From Firm-04 sp964479595 (lineage in GTDB: Bacteria > Bacillota > Clostridia > Oscillospirales > Ruminococcaceae), in the NCBI GenBank assembly GCA_964479595.1, contig CAYZMU010000014.1, positions 1 through 30,209 of the forward strand: a DNA stretch of 30,209 bases, read 5' to 3'. The notes below the pieces were generated by a model that saw nothing but the letters and a program-made list of their open reading frames with translations, did no database searches and was not told where the DNA came from. A program made the translations under genes and the position numbers. Positions 9,487-17,685 of the stretch are shown here, piece by piece (position 1 is the first letter of the stretch; every line of letters begins with the position of its first letter).

Positions 9487-10707
9487 TCAGCTTTGCGTAT
9501 AGGCGTTGAAGATATGCTGCGGCAGCACCTCGCGCAGGAACGCGCTCTCCGCCATGAGCGCGCGCGCGGAGGCGATGTTTTGCGGCAGCGCGGCGTAGCG
9601 GCTCAGAATTTCCGCCGGCGCGGTGAAAAGATTCTCAAAGCACGGCTCGGGCAGCTCCAGCGAATTATCAATCCCGTCCAGCCCCGCGCGGATAATCAGC
9701 GCGAACGTGAGGTAGGGGTTCGCGGCGGCGTCGGGCGCGCGGTATTCCATGCGCCGCCCCCCGGCCGGAATCCGCACCAGCTGCGAACGGTTCTGCGACG
9801 ACCACGAGACATACGCGGGGGCTTTGTCCGCCCCCAGACGCACGTACGAGCGCGGCAGATGGCAGCAGACCGCCGAAAGCTCCGCCGCGTGCGCCAGAAG
9901 CCCCGCCTGAAACGCCTCAAACAGCGGGTCGGATGTTTCCAGCTGCGCCCCCGCCTTCAGAAGCGAGATGTTCACGTGAAAGCCGTTGCCGGGCTCCTCG
10001 CCCAAGGGTTTGGGCTGAAACGAGGCGTAGAGGCCGTTTCTGCTGGCGGTGGTGGCGACAACCTGCTTGAATGTGATGACGTCGTCCGCCGCCCGCAGCG
10101 CCCCGCCGTAGCGAAAATCGACTTCCATCTGCCCCGGACCGTGGCCGTGGTGGGAGCGCTCGGGCTGAATGCCCATCTCCTCGAGCGTCATGCAGATTTC
10201 CCGCCGCACATTCTCCCCTCTGTCCTCCGGCGCGATGTCAAAATAGCCCGCGCGGTCAAGCGGGGTGTCGGTGGGGTCGCCGTTGTCGTCCCTGCGGAAG
10301 AGGTAAAATTCGCACTCCGAGCCGAATTCGCAGCAGAGCCCCTTTTCCTCGCTCAGCCGGGCGCACCGCCGCAGATAGCTGCGCGTGTCCGCGGAGAAAA
10401 TCTCCCCGTCGGGCTTGCGGATTTCGCAGAGAAACCGCGCCACGCCGTTCGTGCTGGGGCGCCAGGGCAGAATCACGAGCGATTCCGGGTCGGGAAACAG
10501 GAAGAGGTCGGAGAGCGCCTCGTCGCGAAAGCCCGCGATGGAGGAGGCGTCAAACGCGACGCCGTGTTCGAAGGCGTTCTCCAATTCGGAACTCTGGATG
10601 GAGAGATTCTTCTGCGCCCCGAACACATCGCAGAAGGAGAGGCGGATAAACTTGATATCATTCGTCTCAATGACTTCCAGCGCCTCGCGCTGAGCCTGAC
10701 TGAGCAT
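9487..10707 (-). CDS. glnA: Glutamine synthetase type I (short form)
   Basis: 406 residues, somewhat shorter than the roughly 440 of common GSI-alpha enzymes. Seen are the N-terminal beta-grasp region (IKFIRLSFCDVFGAQKNLSI), GSECEFYLF, GQMEVDFRYG, NGFHVNISLL (the usual NGSGMHxxxSL diverged), the GADKAPAYVSWSSQNRSQLVRIP stretch and RMEYRAPDAAANPYL. These support ATP-dependent glutamine synthesis, although a related gamma-glutamyl ligase cannot be fully excluded. I chose the ATG at 10707, with AGGGAG eight bases upstream, over a TTG at 10713. It lies 15 bases after purF and 16 before the ANTAR gene, inside the glt operon. The adenylylation-site region of GSI-beta is not apparent. Confidence 0.88.
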   Translation of the reverse strand: MLSQAQREALEVIETNDIKFIRLSFCDVFGAQKNLSIQSSELENAFEHGVAFDASSIAGFRDEALSDLFLFPDPESLVILPWRPSTNGVARFLCEIRKPDGEIFSADTRSYLRRCARLSEEKGLCCEFGSECEFYLFRRDDNGDPTDTPLDRAGYFDIAPEDRGENVRREICMTLEEMGIQPERSHHGHGPGQMEVDFRYGGALRAADDVITFKQVVATTASRNGLYASFQPKPLGEEPGNGFHVNISLLKAGAQLETSDPLFEAFQAGLLAHAAELSAVCCHLPRSYVRLGADKAPAYVSWSSQNRSQLVRIPAGGRRMEYRAPDAAANPYLTFALIIRAGLDGIDNSLELPEPCFENLFTAPAEILSRYAALPQNIASARALMAESAFLREVLPQHIFNAYTQS

Positions 10708-10722
10708 TGGCAAAACTCCCTT

Positions 10723-12147
10723 TCATTCCGCGCTTTGGTCGTGCAGTTTGCGCTCGAAGCGGTCCCTGCGCTCCCCGCGCGGCACGTCGGTCGGGTAATT
10801 CCCCGAAAAGCACGCGTCGCAGATTTTACCCGAACCCGCGAGCGCGGGCAGGTCCTCAAGGGGCAGATACCCCAGCGAATCCGCGCCGACCAGTTTCGCG
10901 ATTTCCTCCACACTGTGGCTGCTCGCGATGAGATTTTCCTCCGAATCGATGTCCGTGCCGTAGTAGCACGGGTGCAGAAACGGCGGCGCCGAAATCCGCA
11001 TATGAATCTCCCGCGCGCCCGCCTCCCGCAGCAGCGCGACAATCCGCCTGCAGGTCGTGCCGCGGACAATGGAATCGTCAATCAGCACCAGACGCTTCCC
11101 CGAAACGGTCTCGGAGACGGCGCTCAACTTGAGCCGCACCTGATTGATGCGCTGGTTCTGTGTCGGCGCGATAAAAGTCCGCCCGATGTATTTGTTCTTG
11201 ATAAGCCCGATGCCGTAGGGGATTCCCGATTCCTCCGCGAAGCCGATGGCCGCGTCAAGCCCCGAATCCGGCACCCCGATGACGACATCCGCCTGAGCGG
11301 GGTGGGCTTTGGCGAGCAGCGCGCCCGCGCGTTTTCTCGCCCCGTGGACCGAAACGCCGTCAATCACCGAATCGGGCCGCGCGAAATAGATATACTCAAA
11401 CACGCAGGAGGTTTTCTTCGCCGGCGCGATGGTGTGGGTGCGCAGCGCGCCGTCGGGCGTGATGACGAGCAGTTCTCCCGGGCGCACGTCCCGCAGAAAC
11501 TGGGCGCCCACCGCGTGCAGCGCGCAGCTCTCCGAGGCGATGACATAGCCCCCGCCCGGCAGCGTCCCCAGACAGAGCGGCCGGAAACCGTGGGGGTCCC
11601 TCACCGCGATAAGCTTCTGCGCGGACATCAGAATCATGGAATACGCGCCCTCAAGCCGCGCGGTGGCGGCGCGTACGGCGTCCTCAATGGAAGGGCGGGT
11701 AAGCCGCTCCTGCGTAATGATATACGCGATAATCTCCGTGTCGCTCGTGCTGTGGAAAATCCCCCCGCGCTGTTCTAATTCGTCGCGCAGCGCGCGGGCG
11801 TTGGCGAGATTGCCGTTGTGCACCAGCGCCAGTTTCCCCTTCTGGTGGTTTACCTCCATGGGCTGGCAGTTCTTGCGCTCGCTGCTGCCCGTGGTGCCGT
11901 AGCGCGTGTGCCCGACCGCCATCTTCCCGGGCGGAAAATCCCGCAGCACCTCGCGCGTGAAAACCCTGTCGACCAGCCCCAAATCCTTGTGAGTCGTGAA
12001 GACGCCGTCGTCATTGACGGAGATCCCCGCGCCCTCCTGACCGCGGTGCTGCAGCGCGAAAAGCCCGTAATAGCAAAGCTCCGCCAGCGGTTCGGGGGAA
12101 GGCGTCATCACCCCGAAAACCCCGCACTCCTCGCGCGGCGCGCTCAC
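10723..12147 (-). CDS. purF: Amidophosphoribosyltransferase (Fe-S type)
   Basis: First committed step of purine synthesis: PRPP plus glutamine gives phosphoribosylamine. 474 residues with a short propeptide (MSAPREE) before the catalytic Cys8 in ECGVFGV, expected to be exposed by cleavage as in the Bacillus-type enzyme. The PRPP-binding motif LVLIDDSIVRGTT is present. Cysteines in SCVFEYIYF, HPCYYGTD and ICDACFSG fit the ligands of the Bacillus-type [4Fe-4S] cluster. The start is a GTG overlapping the pyrG TGA stop (GTGA), with GGAG six bases upstream; the next Met lies beyond the catalytic Cys, so no other start is credible. It is co-transcribed with glutamate synthase and pyrG rather than with other pur genes. 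Confidence 0.95.
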   Translation of the reverse strand: MSAPREECGVFGVMTPSPEPLAELCYYGLFALQHRGQEGAGISVNDDGVFTTHKDLGLVDRVFTREVLRDFPPGKMAVGHTRYGTTGSSERKNCQPMEVNHQKGKLALVHNGNLANARALRDELEQRGGIFHSTSDTEIIAYIITQERLTRPSIEDAVRAATARLEGAYSMILMSAQKLIAVRDPHGFRPLCLGTLPGGGYVIASESCALHAVGAQFLRDVRPGELLVITPDGALRTHTIAPAKKTSCVFEYIYFARPDSVIDGVSVHGARKRAGALLAKAHPAQADVVIGVPDSGLDAAIGFAEESGIPYGIGLIKNKYIGRTFIAPTQNQRINQVRLKLSAVSETVSGKRLVLIDDSIVRGTTCRRIVALLREAGAREIHMRISAPPFLHPCYYGTDIDSEENLIASSHSVEEIAKLVGADSLGYLPLEDLPALAGSGKICDACFSGNYPTDVPRGERRDRFERKLHDQSAE

Positions 12148-13754
12148 TGTCCGCTCCTTTTTTGAAGCGCCGCGTCCACAAGCCCCAGAAAGAGCGGATG
12201 CGGCTTGTTGGGACGGCTCTTGAATTCCGGGTGGTACTGGACCCCGACAAAGAACGGCAGCGAGGAAATCTCCACGGTTTCCACAAGCAGCCCGTCGGGG
12301 GACAGCCCGCTTATCGTAAGCCCTTTGGATTCCAGAAGTTCGCGGTAGTCGTTGCAGAACTCGTAGCGGTGGCGGTGGCGCTCCTCAATCTGTTCCGTGC
12401 CGTAGCAGCGCGCCATGGTCGTGCCGGGTTTGATCACACAGGGGCAGCTGCCGAGGCGGAGCGTGCCGCCTTTGTTAATCGTGTCGCTCTGCCCGGGCAT
12501 AAAATCAATCACCTTATGCGGGCTCTTGGGGTCAAACTCGTTGGAATTGGCGTCTTTTAGCCCCGCTGCGTGGCGGGCAAACTCAATCACCGCGATCTGC
12601 ATGCCCAGACAGATGCCCAGATACGGCAGTTTTCGCTCCCGCGCGAACCGCGCCGCCTCAATCATGCCCTCAATCCCGCGCTCGCCAAAGCCCCCGGGAA
12701 TGAGAATCCCGTCCAGCGTCCCTAACTTTTCCGCGGCGTTGCTTTGCGTTATCTCCTCGGAATCCGTCCACACAATTTCCACATTCGCGCCCAGCCCGAA
12801 CCCCGCGTGATGGAGCGCCTCCGCCACGGAGAGATAGGCGTCGTGGAGCTGGACATACTTGCCGACAATCCCGATTCGGACCGCCTTTTCGCGCGAGGCG
12901 ATGCGCTCGCAGAGCGCTCTCCACTCGGTGAGGTCCGGCGGCGGCGTGGAAAGCCCCAGCTCCCTGCAGACGACTTCCGAAAACCCGCGCTCCTCGAGCA
13001 TGAGCGGCGCCTCGTAGAGATTGGGCAGCGTTAAATTCTCAATCACGCAGTCGGGTTTGACATTGCAGAACCCCGCGATTTTGCCGAAGACGCTTTGGTC
13101 CGTAATGGGCTCGTCCGTGCGCAGTACGATAATGTCGGGCATGATGCCGAAGCCCTGCAGCTCCTTGACGGAATGCTGGGTGGGCTTGCTCTTGTGTTCG
13201 CCGGAGGCGCGCAGAAACGGCACAAGCGTCACGTGAATGTACAGCGTGTTTTCCAGCCCCACCTCGTGCCCCAACTGCCGTATCGCCTCCAGAAACGGCT
13301 GGCTTTCGATGTCGCCCGTCGTCCCGCCGATTTCGGTGATGACGATGTCCGCGCGCTCTTTCTGCCCGACGGAATAGATAAAGCGCTTGATTTCGTCCGT
13401 GATATGGGGAATAATCTGTACCGTCTTTCCCAGATACTCCCCTCTGCGCTCCTTCTCGATGACGTTGGAATAGACCTTTCCGGTCGTCAAATTGGAAAAG
13501 CGGTTGAGGTTCTCGTCAATGAAGCGCTCGTAGTGCCCCAGATCGAGGTCGGTTTCCGCGCCATCTTCCGTTACGAACACTTCCCCGTGCTGATAGGGGC
13601 TCATGGTGCCCGGGTCGACATTGATATAGGGGTCGAGCTTCTGCGCGGCGACTTTGAGCCCCCGCGCCTTGAGCAGCCGCCCCAGCGACGCCGCCGTGAT
13701 GCCCTTTCCGAGCCCCGAAACCACGCCGCCCGTCACAAAAATATATTTCGTCAC
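12144..13754 (-). CDS. pyrG: CTP synthase
   Basis: Glutamine-dependent amination of UTP to CTP; 536 residues, full length. The N-terminal synthetase domain starts with KYIFVTGGVVSGLGKGI (P-loop-like) and contains DPYINVDPGTMSPYQHGEVFV and EIGGTTGDIES. The C-terminal class I GATase domain has GGFGERG, the nucleophile in PYLGICLGMQIAVIEFAR and VQYHPEFKS. It starts 21 bases after the gltB3-like gene and overlaps purF by four bases. Its place in a nitrogen operon fits its use of glutamine; pyrG is more often found beside rpoE or murA genes in Firmicutes (general knowledge). Confidence 0.97.
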   Translation of the reverse strand: MTKYIFVTGGVVSGLGKGITAASLGRLLKARGLKVAAQKLDPYINVDPGTMSPYQHGEVFVTEDGAETDLDLGHYERFIDENLNRFSNLTTGKVYSNVIEKERRGEYLGKTVQIIPHITDEIKRFIYSVGQKERADIVITEIGGTTGDIESQPFLEAIRQLGHEVGLENTLYIHVTLVPFLRASGEHKSKPTQHSVKELQGFGIMPDIIVLRTDEPITDQSVFGKIAGFCNVKPDCVIENLTLPNLYEAPLMLEERGFSEVVCRELGLSTPPPDLTEWRALCERIASREKAVRIGIVGKYVQLHDAYLSVAEALHHAGFGLGANVEIVWTDSEEITQSNAAEKLGTLDGILIPGGFGERGIEGMIEAARFARERKLPYLGICLGMQIAVIEFARHAAGLKDANSNEFDPKSPHKVIDFMPGQSDTINKGGTLRLGSCPCVIKPGTTMARCYGTEQIEERHRHRYEFCNDYRELLESKGLTISGLSPDGLLVETVEISSLPFFVGVQYHPEFKSRPNKPHPLFLGLVDAALQKRSGQ

Positions 13755-13775
13755 GCCGCCTTGCCCCCTTCCGCC

Positions 13776-14498
13776 TCAGTTGGCGACATACATCTGCCCG
13801 TAGGGGCTGCCGCTGCGCGGACTGACCACCGTGTAGGGCGAGGCTTTGATTTCGCTTAAATTTTTGCCGAAGTATTCGCAGAAGCTTTTGAGGTGCGGCT
13901 CGATTTCCGCCAAATCCTCAGCCGTCGCGGCGCGCGCGGTGACTTGGGAAGGGAAATGAATCCCCGCGCAGTCCGAGCGCAGAAAGACTTTTCCGCCGTG
14001 CATGCCCGTGCAGGGGTAGTTGCTCACAATCGGTCTGTCGCCTCTGTCCAAGCCCAGCACGATGATGACGCCGCCCGCCTGATATTCGCCCAGAAAGCTC
14101 CCCGTCCGCCCGCCGATGACCATGACGGGGATTTTGTCCCGATACGCCTTCATATGAATCCCCGCGCGATAGCCCGCGCTTTTCTCGACAAAGATTCTCC
14201 CGCCGCGCATGGCGTAGCCCGCCGCGTCGCCTATCGTGCCGTGGACGATGATTTCCCCCGCGTTCATGGTGTCGCCGACGGCGTCCTGCGCGTTGCCGAA
14301 CGTCTCAATCACGCAGCCGTTTAAGTACGCGCCGAGGGCGTTGCCCGAAATGCCGTGAATGCTCAGCCGCTTCCCCGACATGCCCGCCGCGATAAAGCGC
14401 TGCCCCAGACAGTCGTGCAGAATCACTTCCTCCTCCGCGCTGCCGCGAATCTGGTCGTTTAGCATGGCGTGGTCCATCTGACCGACATGAATCTGCAT
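13776..14498 (-). CDS. Glutamate synthase GXGXG-domain subunit
   Basis: 240 residues matching the C-terminal third of the bacterial glutamate synthase large subunit, a right-handed beta-helix with repeated G-x-x-G-x-x-x-G turns (GMSGKRLSIHGISGNALGAYLNG, GTIGDAAGYAMRGGRIFVEKSAGYRAG, MVIGGRTGSFLGEYQAGG). In split (archaeal-type) enzymes this piece packs against the FMN core and is structural. The ATG at 14498 lies one base after the stop of the FAD oxidoreductase gene, so translation is coupled. With the genes at 16186 and 17682 it completes the three large-subunit modules. Confidence 0.9.
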   Translation of the reverse strand: MQIHVGQMDHAMLNDQIRGSAEEEVILHDCLGQRFIAAGMSGKRLSIHGISGNALGAYLNGCVIETFGNAQDAVGDTMNAGEIIVHGTIGDAAGYAMRGGRIFVEKSAGYRAGIHMKAYRDKIPVMVIGGRTGSFLGEYQAGGVIIVLGLDRGDRPIVSNYPCTGMHGGKVFLRSDCAGIHFPSQVTARAATAEDLAEIEPHLKSFCEYFGKNLSEIKASPYTVVSPRSGSPYGQMYVAN

Positions 14499-14499
14499 C

Positions 14500-15747
14500 T
14501 CAAACCACTCCTTTCAGCACGCGCCCGCGGTACGCCTCGCCCATGGCGGAGAGCTGCGGCTCGACTTTCATGCGCTCGAAGTCAATCCCCGAAAGCGGCG
14601 TCTGATTGCGCACCAGCGCGGTGTAAATCCCCGCGCGCCGCACGTCGCCTATCAGCATGAAACCCGTGAGGCGGTCGTCTTTGACAAAGAGGCGCTTGAT
14701 GTGGTTTTCGTCAACCTCCTCGTAGACGCTGCCGCCGTCCTCCTCCTTGAACTGCGTGCCGGCGGTCATGCAGTGCAGCCCGAAAAAGCCGATGCTGTTC
14801 ATCGGAATGGCGTTGGAAAAATCCGCCTGTCCGCCCGCTAAATTGACCCCGGCCGTGCGCCCCTGCATATAGGCGTTGGGCAGCAGCGCCATGATTTTAG
14901 TGGCCCCCGCGGAGATATCGAACGCCTCCGTGCAGTCCCCCGCCGCGTAGATGTGCGGCAGCGTTGTCTCGCCCTTCTCGTTGACCGGAATCCCGCGGTT
15001 TATCTTGCCGCCCGCCTCCGTAAAGAGCGCGGTGCAGGGTCTCACGCCCACGGCGAGCACCAGAACGTCAAAATCCACCGTTTTTCCGCTCTGCATATGC
15101 GCCTTTTTGGGCTCAAACTCCGCCACGGAATCGCCTAAATAAAACGTAATGCCGTGGTTTTCAAGATTTGCCCGCATTCTCTCGGCGCAGAAATCGTCCA
15201 GAATGCTCGAAAGCACCCTCGGCGCCAAGTCGCACACCGCGATGGAGCCGACTCTGCCGTGCAGCCCCTCCGCGCATTTGAGGCCGATAAGCCCCGCGCC
15301 GACAATCAGGACTTTGGAATCGGGTTCAATCGCCTTTTCGAGCGCGAGCGTGTCGTCCAGCGTCATGAACGCGAACTGCTTCTTGACTTTTTCAAGCCCC
15401 GCCATTTTCGGCACGAACGGCGAAGACCCCGTGCAGATACAGAGGTTGTCGTACGGAATGCGCTCGCCGGAACTTAGCACCACCTGTCTTGCATCGGGCT
15501 CTATCTTCTCCGCGGAGCGTTCGTAGAGGACCTTGCAGCCGTTGTCGGCGTAGAAGGAGGGCTTGCGGTAGCCGATGTGGTCCAAATCCGTTTTCCCCTC
15601 AAGATAGTAGGAAATCAGGGGGCGGCAGTAGACGGGATGGCGCTCCTTGGAGATGACGGTAATCTCACTCTGCTGCTCGACGGAGCGAATCCCTTCGATA
15701 CAGCCCGCCGCCGCGACGCCGTTGCCGATAATCACATAGCGCTTCAT
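14500..15747 (-). CDS. FAD/NAD(P)-dependent oxidoreductase (glutamate synthase electron input)
   Basis: 415 residues of a two-dinucleotide-fold flavoprotein like NirB N-terminal or rubredoxin reductases. The FAD site IIGNGVAAAGCIEGI is at the N-terminus, YCRPLISYYLEG follows, the NAD(P) site VLIVGAGLIGLKCAEGL lies near the middle, and the second FAD motif is PHIYAAGDCTEAFD. I chose the ATG at 15747, one base after the ferredoxin stop, because the FAD motif begins right there; the frame continues upstream to 15873 without recognisable sequence. By position it should pass electrons from NAD(P)H through the polyferredoxin to the glutamate synthase core, replacing the usual GltD subunit. That role is inference; the fold is clear. 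Confidence 0.88.
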   Translation of the reverse strand: MKRYVIIGNGVAAAGCIEGIRSVEQQSEITVISKERHPVYCRPLISYYLEGKTDLDHIGYRKPSFYADNGCKVLYERSAEKIEPDARQVVLSSGERIPYDNLCICTGSSPFVPKMAGLEKVKKQFAFMTLDDTLALEKAIEPDSKVLIVGAGLIGLKCAEGLHGRVGSIAVCDLAPRVLSSILDDFCAERMRANLENHGITFYLGDSVAEFEPKKAHMQSGKTVDFDVLVLAVGVRPCTALFTEAGGKINRGIPVNEKGETTLPHIYAAGDCTEAFDISAGATKIMALLPNAYMQGRTAGVNLAGGQADFSNAIPMNSIGFFGLHCMTAGTQFKEEDGGSVYEEVDENHIKRLFVKDDRLTGFMLIGDVRRAGIYTALVRNQTPLSGIDFERMKVEPQLSAMGEAYRGRVLKGVV

Positions 15748-15748
15748 T

Positions 15749-16189
15749 CTAAGCCTTCCCCCTTTCCTCGTAGACAATCGCGCCGTTGGGGCAGCCCTTG
15801 ACGCAGGCGGGCTCGCCCGATAAGTTTTTGAGGCACAGTTCGCATTTCTGCGCGACCCCCGTGCCGTCCTCAATCACCGCGCCGTAGGGGCAGACCAGCA
15901 CACAGGTGAGACAGCCCACGCAGCGGTCGTGGTCAATGGAGATGACGCCGTCTTCCACCGAGAGCGCCCCCGCGATGCAGCTGCGCACGCAGATGGGGTC
16001 CTCGCAGTGGCGGCACGAAACCGCGTAGGTAATGCCTCCCGGGGCGTCCTCAACCTTGATTCTGGGGAAGATGGGCTTTCCCCGCAGCGCCTTGACCATA
16101 TCCGTCATGCCGGAATTGGAAAACGCGCAGTTGTATTCGCAGAGGTGGCAGCCCAGACACCACTCTTCTTTCACATATATCCGTTTCAT
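15749..16189 (-). CDS. Four-cluster [4Fe-4S] ferredoxin subunit
   Basis: 146 residues, an HycB/CooF-like polyferredoxin. Cysteine groups CLGCHLCEYNC (11-21), CRHCEDPICVRSC, CVGCLTCVLVC and CELCLKNLSGEPACVKGC could ligate four [4Fe-4S] clusters. It overlaps the upstream FMN-core gene by four bases and is one base from the downstream FAD oxidoreductase, so it probably wires that flavoprotein to glutamate synthase. A cytoplasmic location is expected since there is no signal or membrane segment. Confidence 0.9.
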   Translation of the reverse strand: MKRIYVKEEWCLGCHLCEYNCAFSNSGMTDMVKALRGKPIFPRIKVEDAPGGITYAVSCRHCEDPICVRSCIAGALSVEDGVISIDHDRCVGCLTCVLVCPYGAVIEDGTGVAQKCELCLKNLSGEPACVKGCPNGAIVYEERGKA

Positions 16190-17685
16190 TCTCCCGCGTG
16201 CGAGATCCCGAGGATCTCCAGCTCCTTTCCGGTTAGTCCGATTCCGCGCAGCATGAGGCGGTTTCCGCGCAGCGCCTCGATGGAATTGATGCCCATGCCG
16301 CCCATGAGTTCCTTGATTTCATGCCGCCACGCCGTCATCAGATTGACAAGGCGTCTGCTCCCGATATCGGGGTTTAAGCGCTTGACAAGCTCCGGGCGCT
16401 GTGTGGCGATGCCCCAGTTGCAGTTGCCGGTGTTGCAGGTGCGGCACAGATGGCACCCCAGCGCCAGCAGCGGGGCGGTCGCGCAGTAACAGGCGTCCGC
16501 GCCCAGCGCGATGGCCTTGACGACGTCCGAGGCGCTGCGGATACTCCCCCCGCAGACCAAGGAAACGTTGTTGCGGATGCCCTCGTCGCGCAGGCGTTTG
16601 TCCACCGCCGCGAGTGCCAGTTCAATCGGAATGCCCACATTGTCGCGGATTCTCGTCGGAGCCGCGCCCGTGCCGCCGCGAAAGCCGTCAATCGCGATGA
16701 TGTCCGCGCCGCTGCGGGCGATTCCGCTCGCGATGGCGGCGATGTTGTGGACGGCCGCGACCTTCACGATGACGGGTTTCTTGTAGCCCATCGCCTCCTT
16801 GAGCGAATACACCAGCTGGCGCAGGTCCTCAATGCTGTAGATATCGTGGTGCGGCGCGGGGGAAATGGCGTCGCTGCCCTCGGGAATCATGCGCGTGCGC
16901 GCGACGTCCCCGACCGCCTTCTTGCCGGGCAGGTGTCCGCCGATGCCGGGTTTCGCACCCTGCCCCATCTTGATTTCGACCGCCGCGCCCGCCTCGAGAT
17001 AGTCTTTATGCACCCCGAAGCGCCCCGACGCGACCTGTACAATCGTGTTCGGGCCGTACTGATAGAAATCCTCGTGCAGCCCGCCCTCGCCGGTGTTGTA
17101 GTAGATGCCCAGTTCCGTCGCGGCGCGCGCCAGACTCGCGTGGGCGTTGTAGCTGATGCTGCCGTAGCTCATGGCGGAGAACATCACGGGCATGGAGAGC
17201 GTCAGCTGCGGCGCCAGAGTCGTGTCGAGCGAGCCGTCCTCCTTGCGGGTGACTTTCGCTGGCTTCTTGCCCAGAAACACGCGCGTTTCCATCGGTTCGC
17301 GCAGCGGGTCAATGGAAGGGTTGGTCACCTGGGAGGCGTTAATCAGGATATGGTCCCAGTAGACGGGAAGAGGGTTCGGGTTGCCCATGGAGGAGAGCAG
17401 CACGCCGCCCGTTTCCGCCTGGCGGTAGATTTCCTTGATGGTAGCGTCGGAATAGTTGGCGTTTTCGCGCAGCCGGCAGTCGCTCTTGACAATCTTTAAC
17501 GCCCGGGTCGGGCAGAGGGAAACGCAGCGCTGGCAGTCAACGCATTTCGATTCATCACTTAACATGACGTCGCCGTCGCTGTCGTAGCTGTGGACTTCGT
17601 TCGCGCACTGACGCTCGCAGACGCGGCAGCGAATGCACCGCGCGTCATTCCGCACGACTTCGAACTCCGGGTAAAAATTCATCAA
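16186..17685 (-). CDS. Glutamate synthase FMN/Fe-S core subunit with N-terminal ferredoxin domain
   Basis: 499 residues, the central synthase domain of glutamate synthase in split form. It carries an N-terminal two-cluster ferredoxin module (CIRCRVCERQC, C17-C27, and CVDCQRCVSLC, C48-C58) and a TIM-barrel FMN domain with NTGEGGLHEDFYQYG, EIKMGQGAKPGIGGHLPG, IDGFRGGTGAAPTRIRDNVG and VCGGSIRSASDVVKAIALGAD. Cysteines for the conserved Fe-S cluster are in CHLCRTCNTGNCNWGIATQRP. It reduces 2-iminoglutarate formed from 2-oxoglutarate and ammonia delivered by the amidotransferase subunit. ATG at 17685 overlaps the stop of the preceding gene; the second codon is also ATG. AGGAGG lies inside the end of the upstream gene. 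Confidence 0.94.
   Translation of the reverse strand: MMNFYPEFEVVRNDARCIRCRVCERQCANEVHSYDSDGDVMLSDESKCVDCQRCVSLCPTRALKIVKSDCRLRENANYSDATIKEIYRQAETGGVLLSSMGNPNPLPVYWDHILINASQVTNPSIDPLREPMETRVFLGKKPAKVTRKEDGSLDTTLAPQLTLSMPVMFSAMSYGSISYNAHASLARAATELGIYYNTGEGGLHEDFYQYGPNTIVQVASGRFGVHKDYLEAGAAVEIKMGQGAKPGIGGHLPGKKAVGDVARTRMIPEGSDAISPAPHHDIYSIEDLRQLVYSLKEAMGYKKPVIVKVAAVHNIAAIASGIARSGADIIAIDGFRGGTGAAPTRIRDNVGIPIELALAAVDKRLRDEGIRNNVSLVCGGSIRSASDVVKAIALGADACYCATAPLLALGCHLCRTCNTGNCNWGIATQRPELVKRLNPDIGSRRLVNLMTAWRHEIKELMGGMGINSIEALRGNRLMLRGIGLTGKELEILGISHAGE

Noticed and set aside
9469..11778. Long plus-strand open frame (769 codons) and similar ones at 2107-3774, 6432-8591 and 22-1245
   Set aside because: They lie opposite well-identified minus-strand genes, are Arg/Ala/His-rich low-information translations and have no family motifs; high GC keeps the antisense frames open.
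15748..15873. Upstream extension of the FAD oxidoreductase to 15873
   Set aside because: The extra 42 residues overlap the ferredoxin gene, carry no motif, and the FAD-binding motif starts right at the ATG at 15747.
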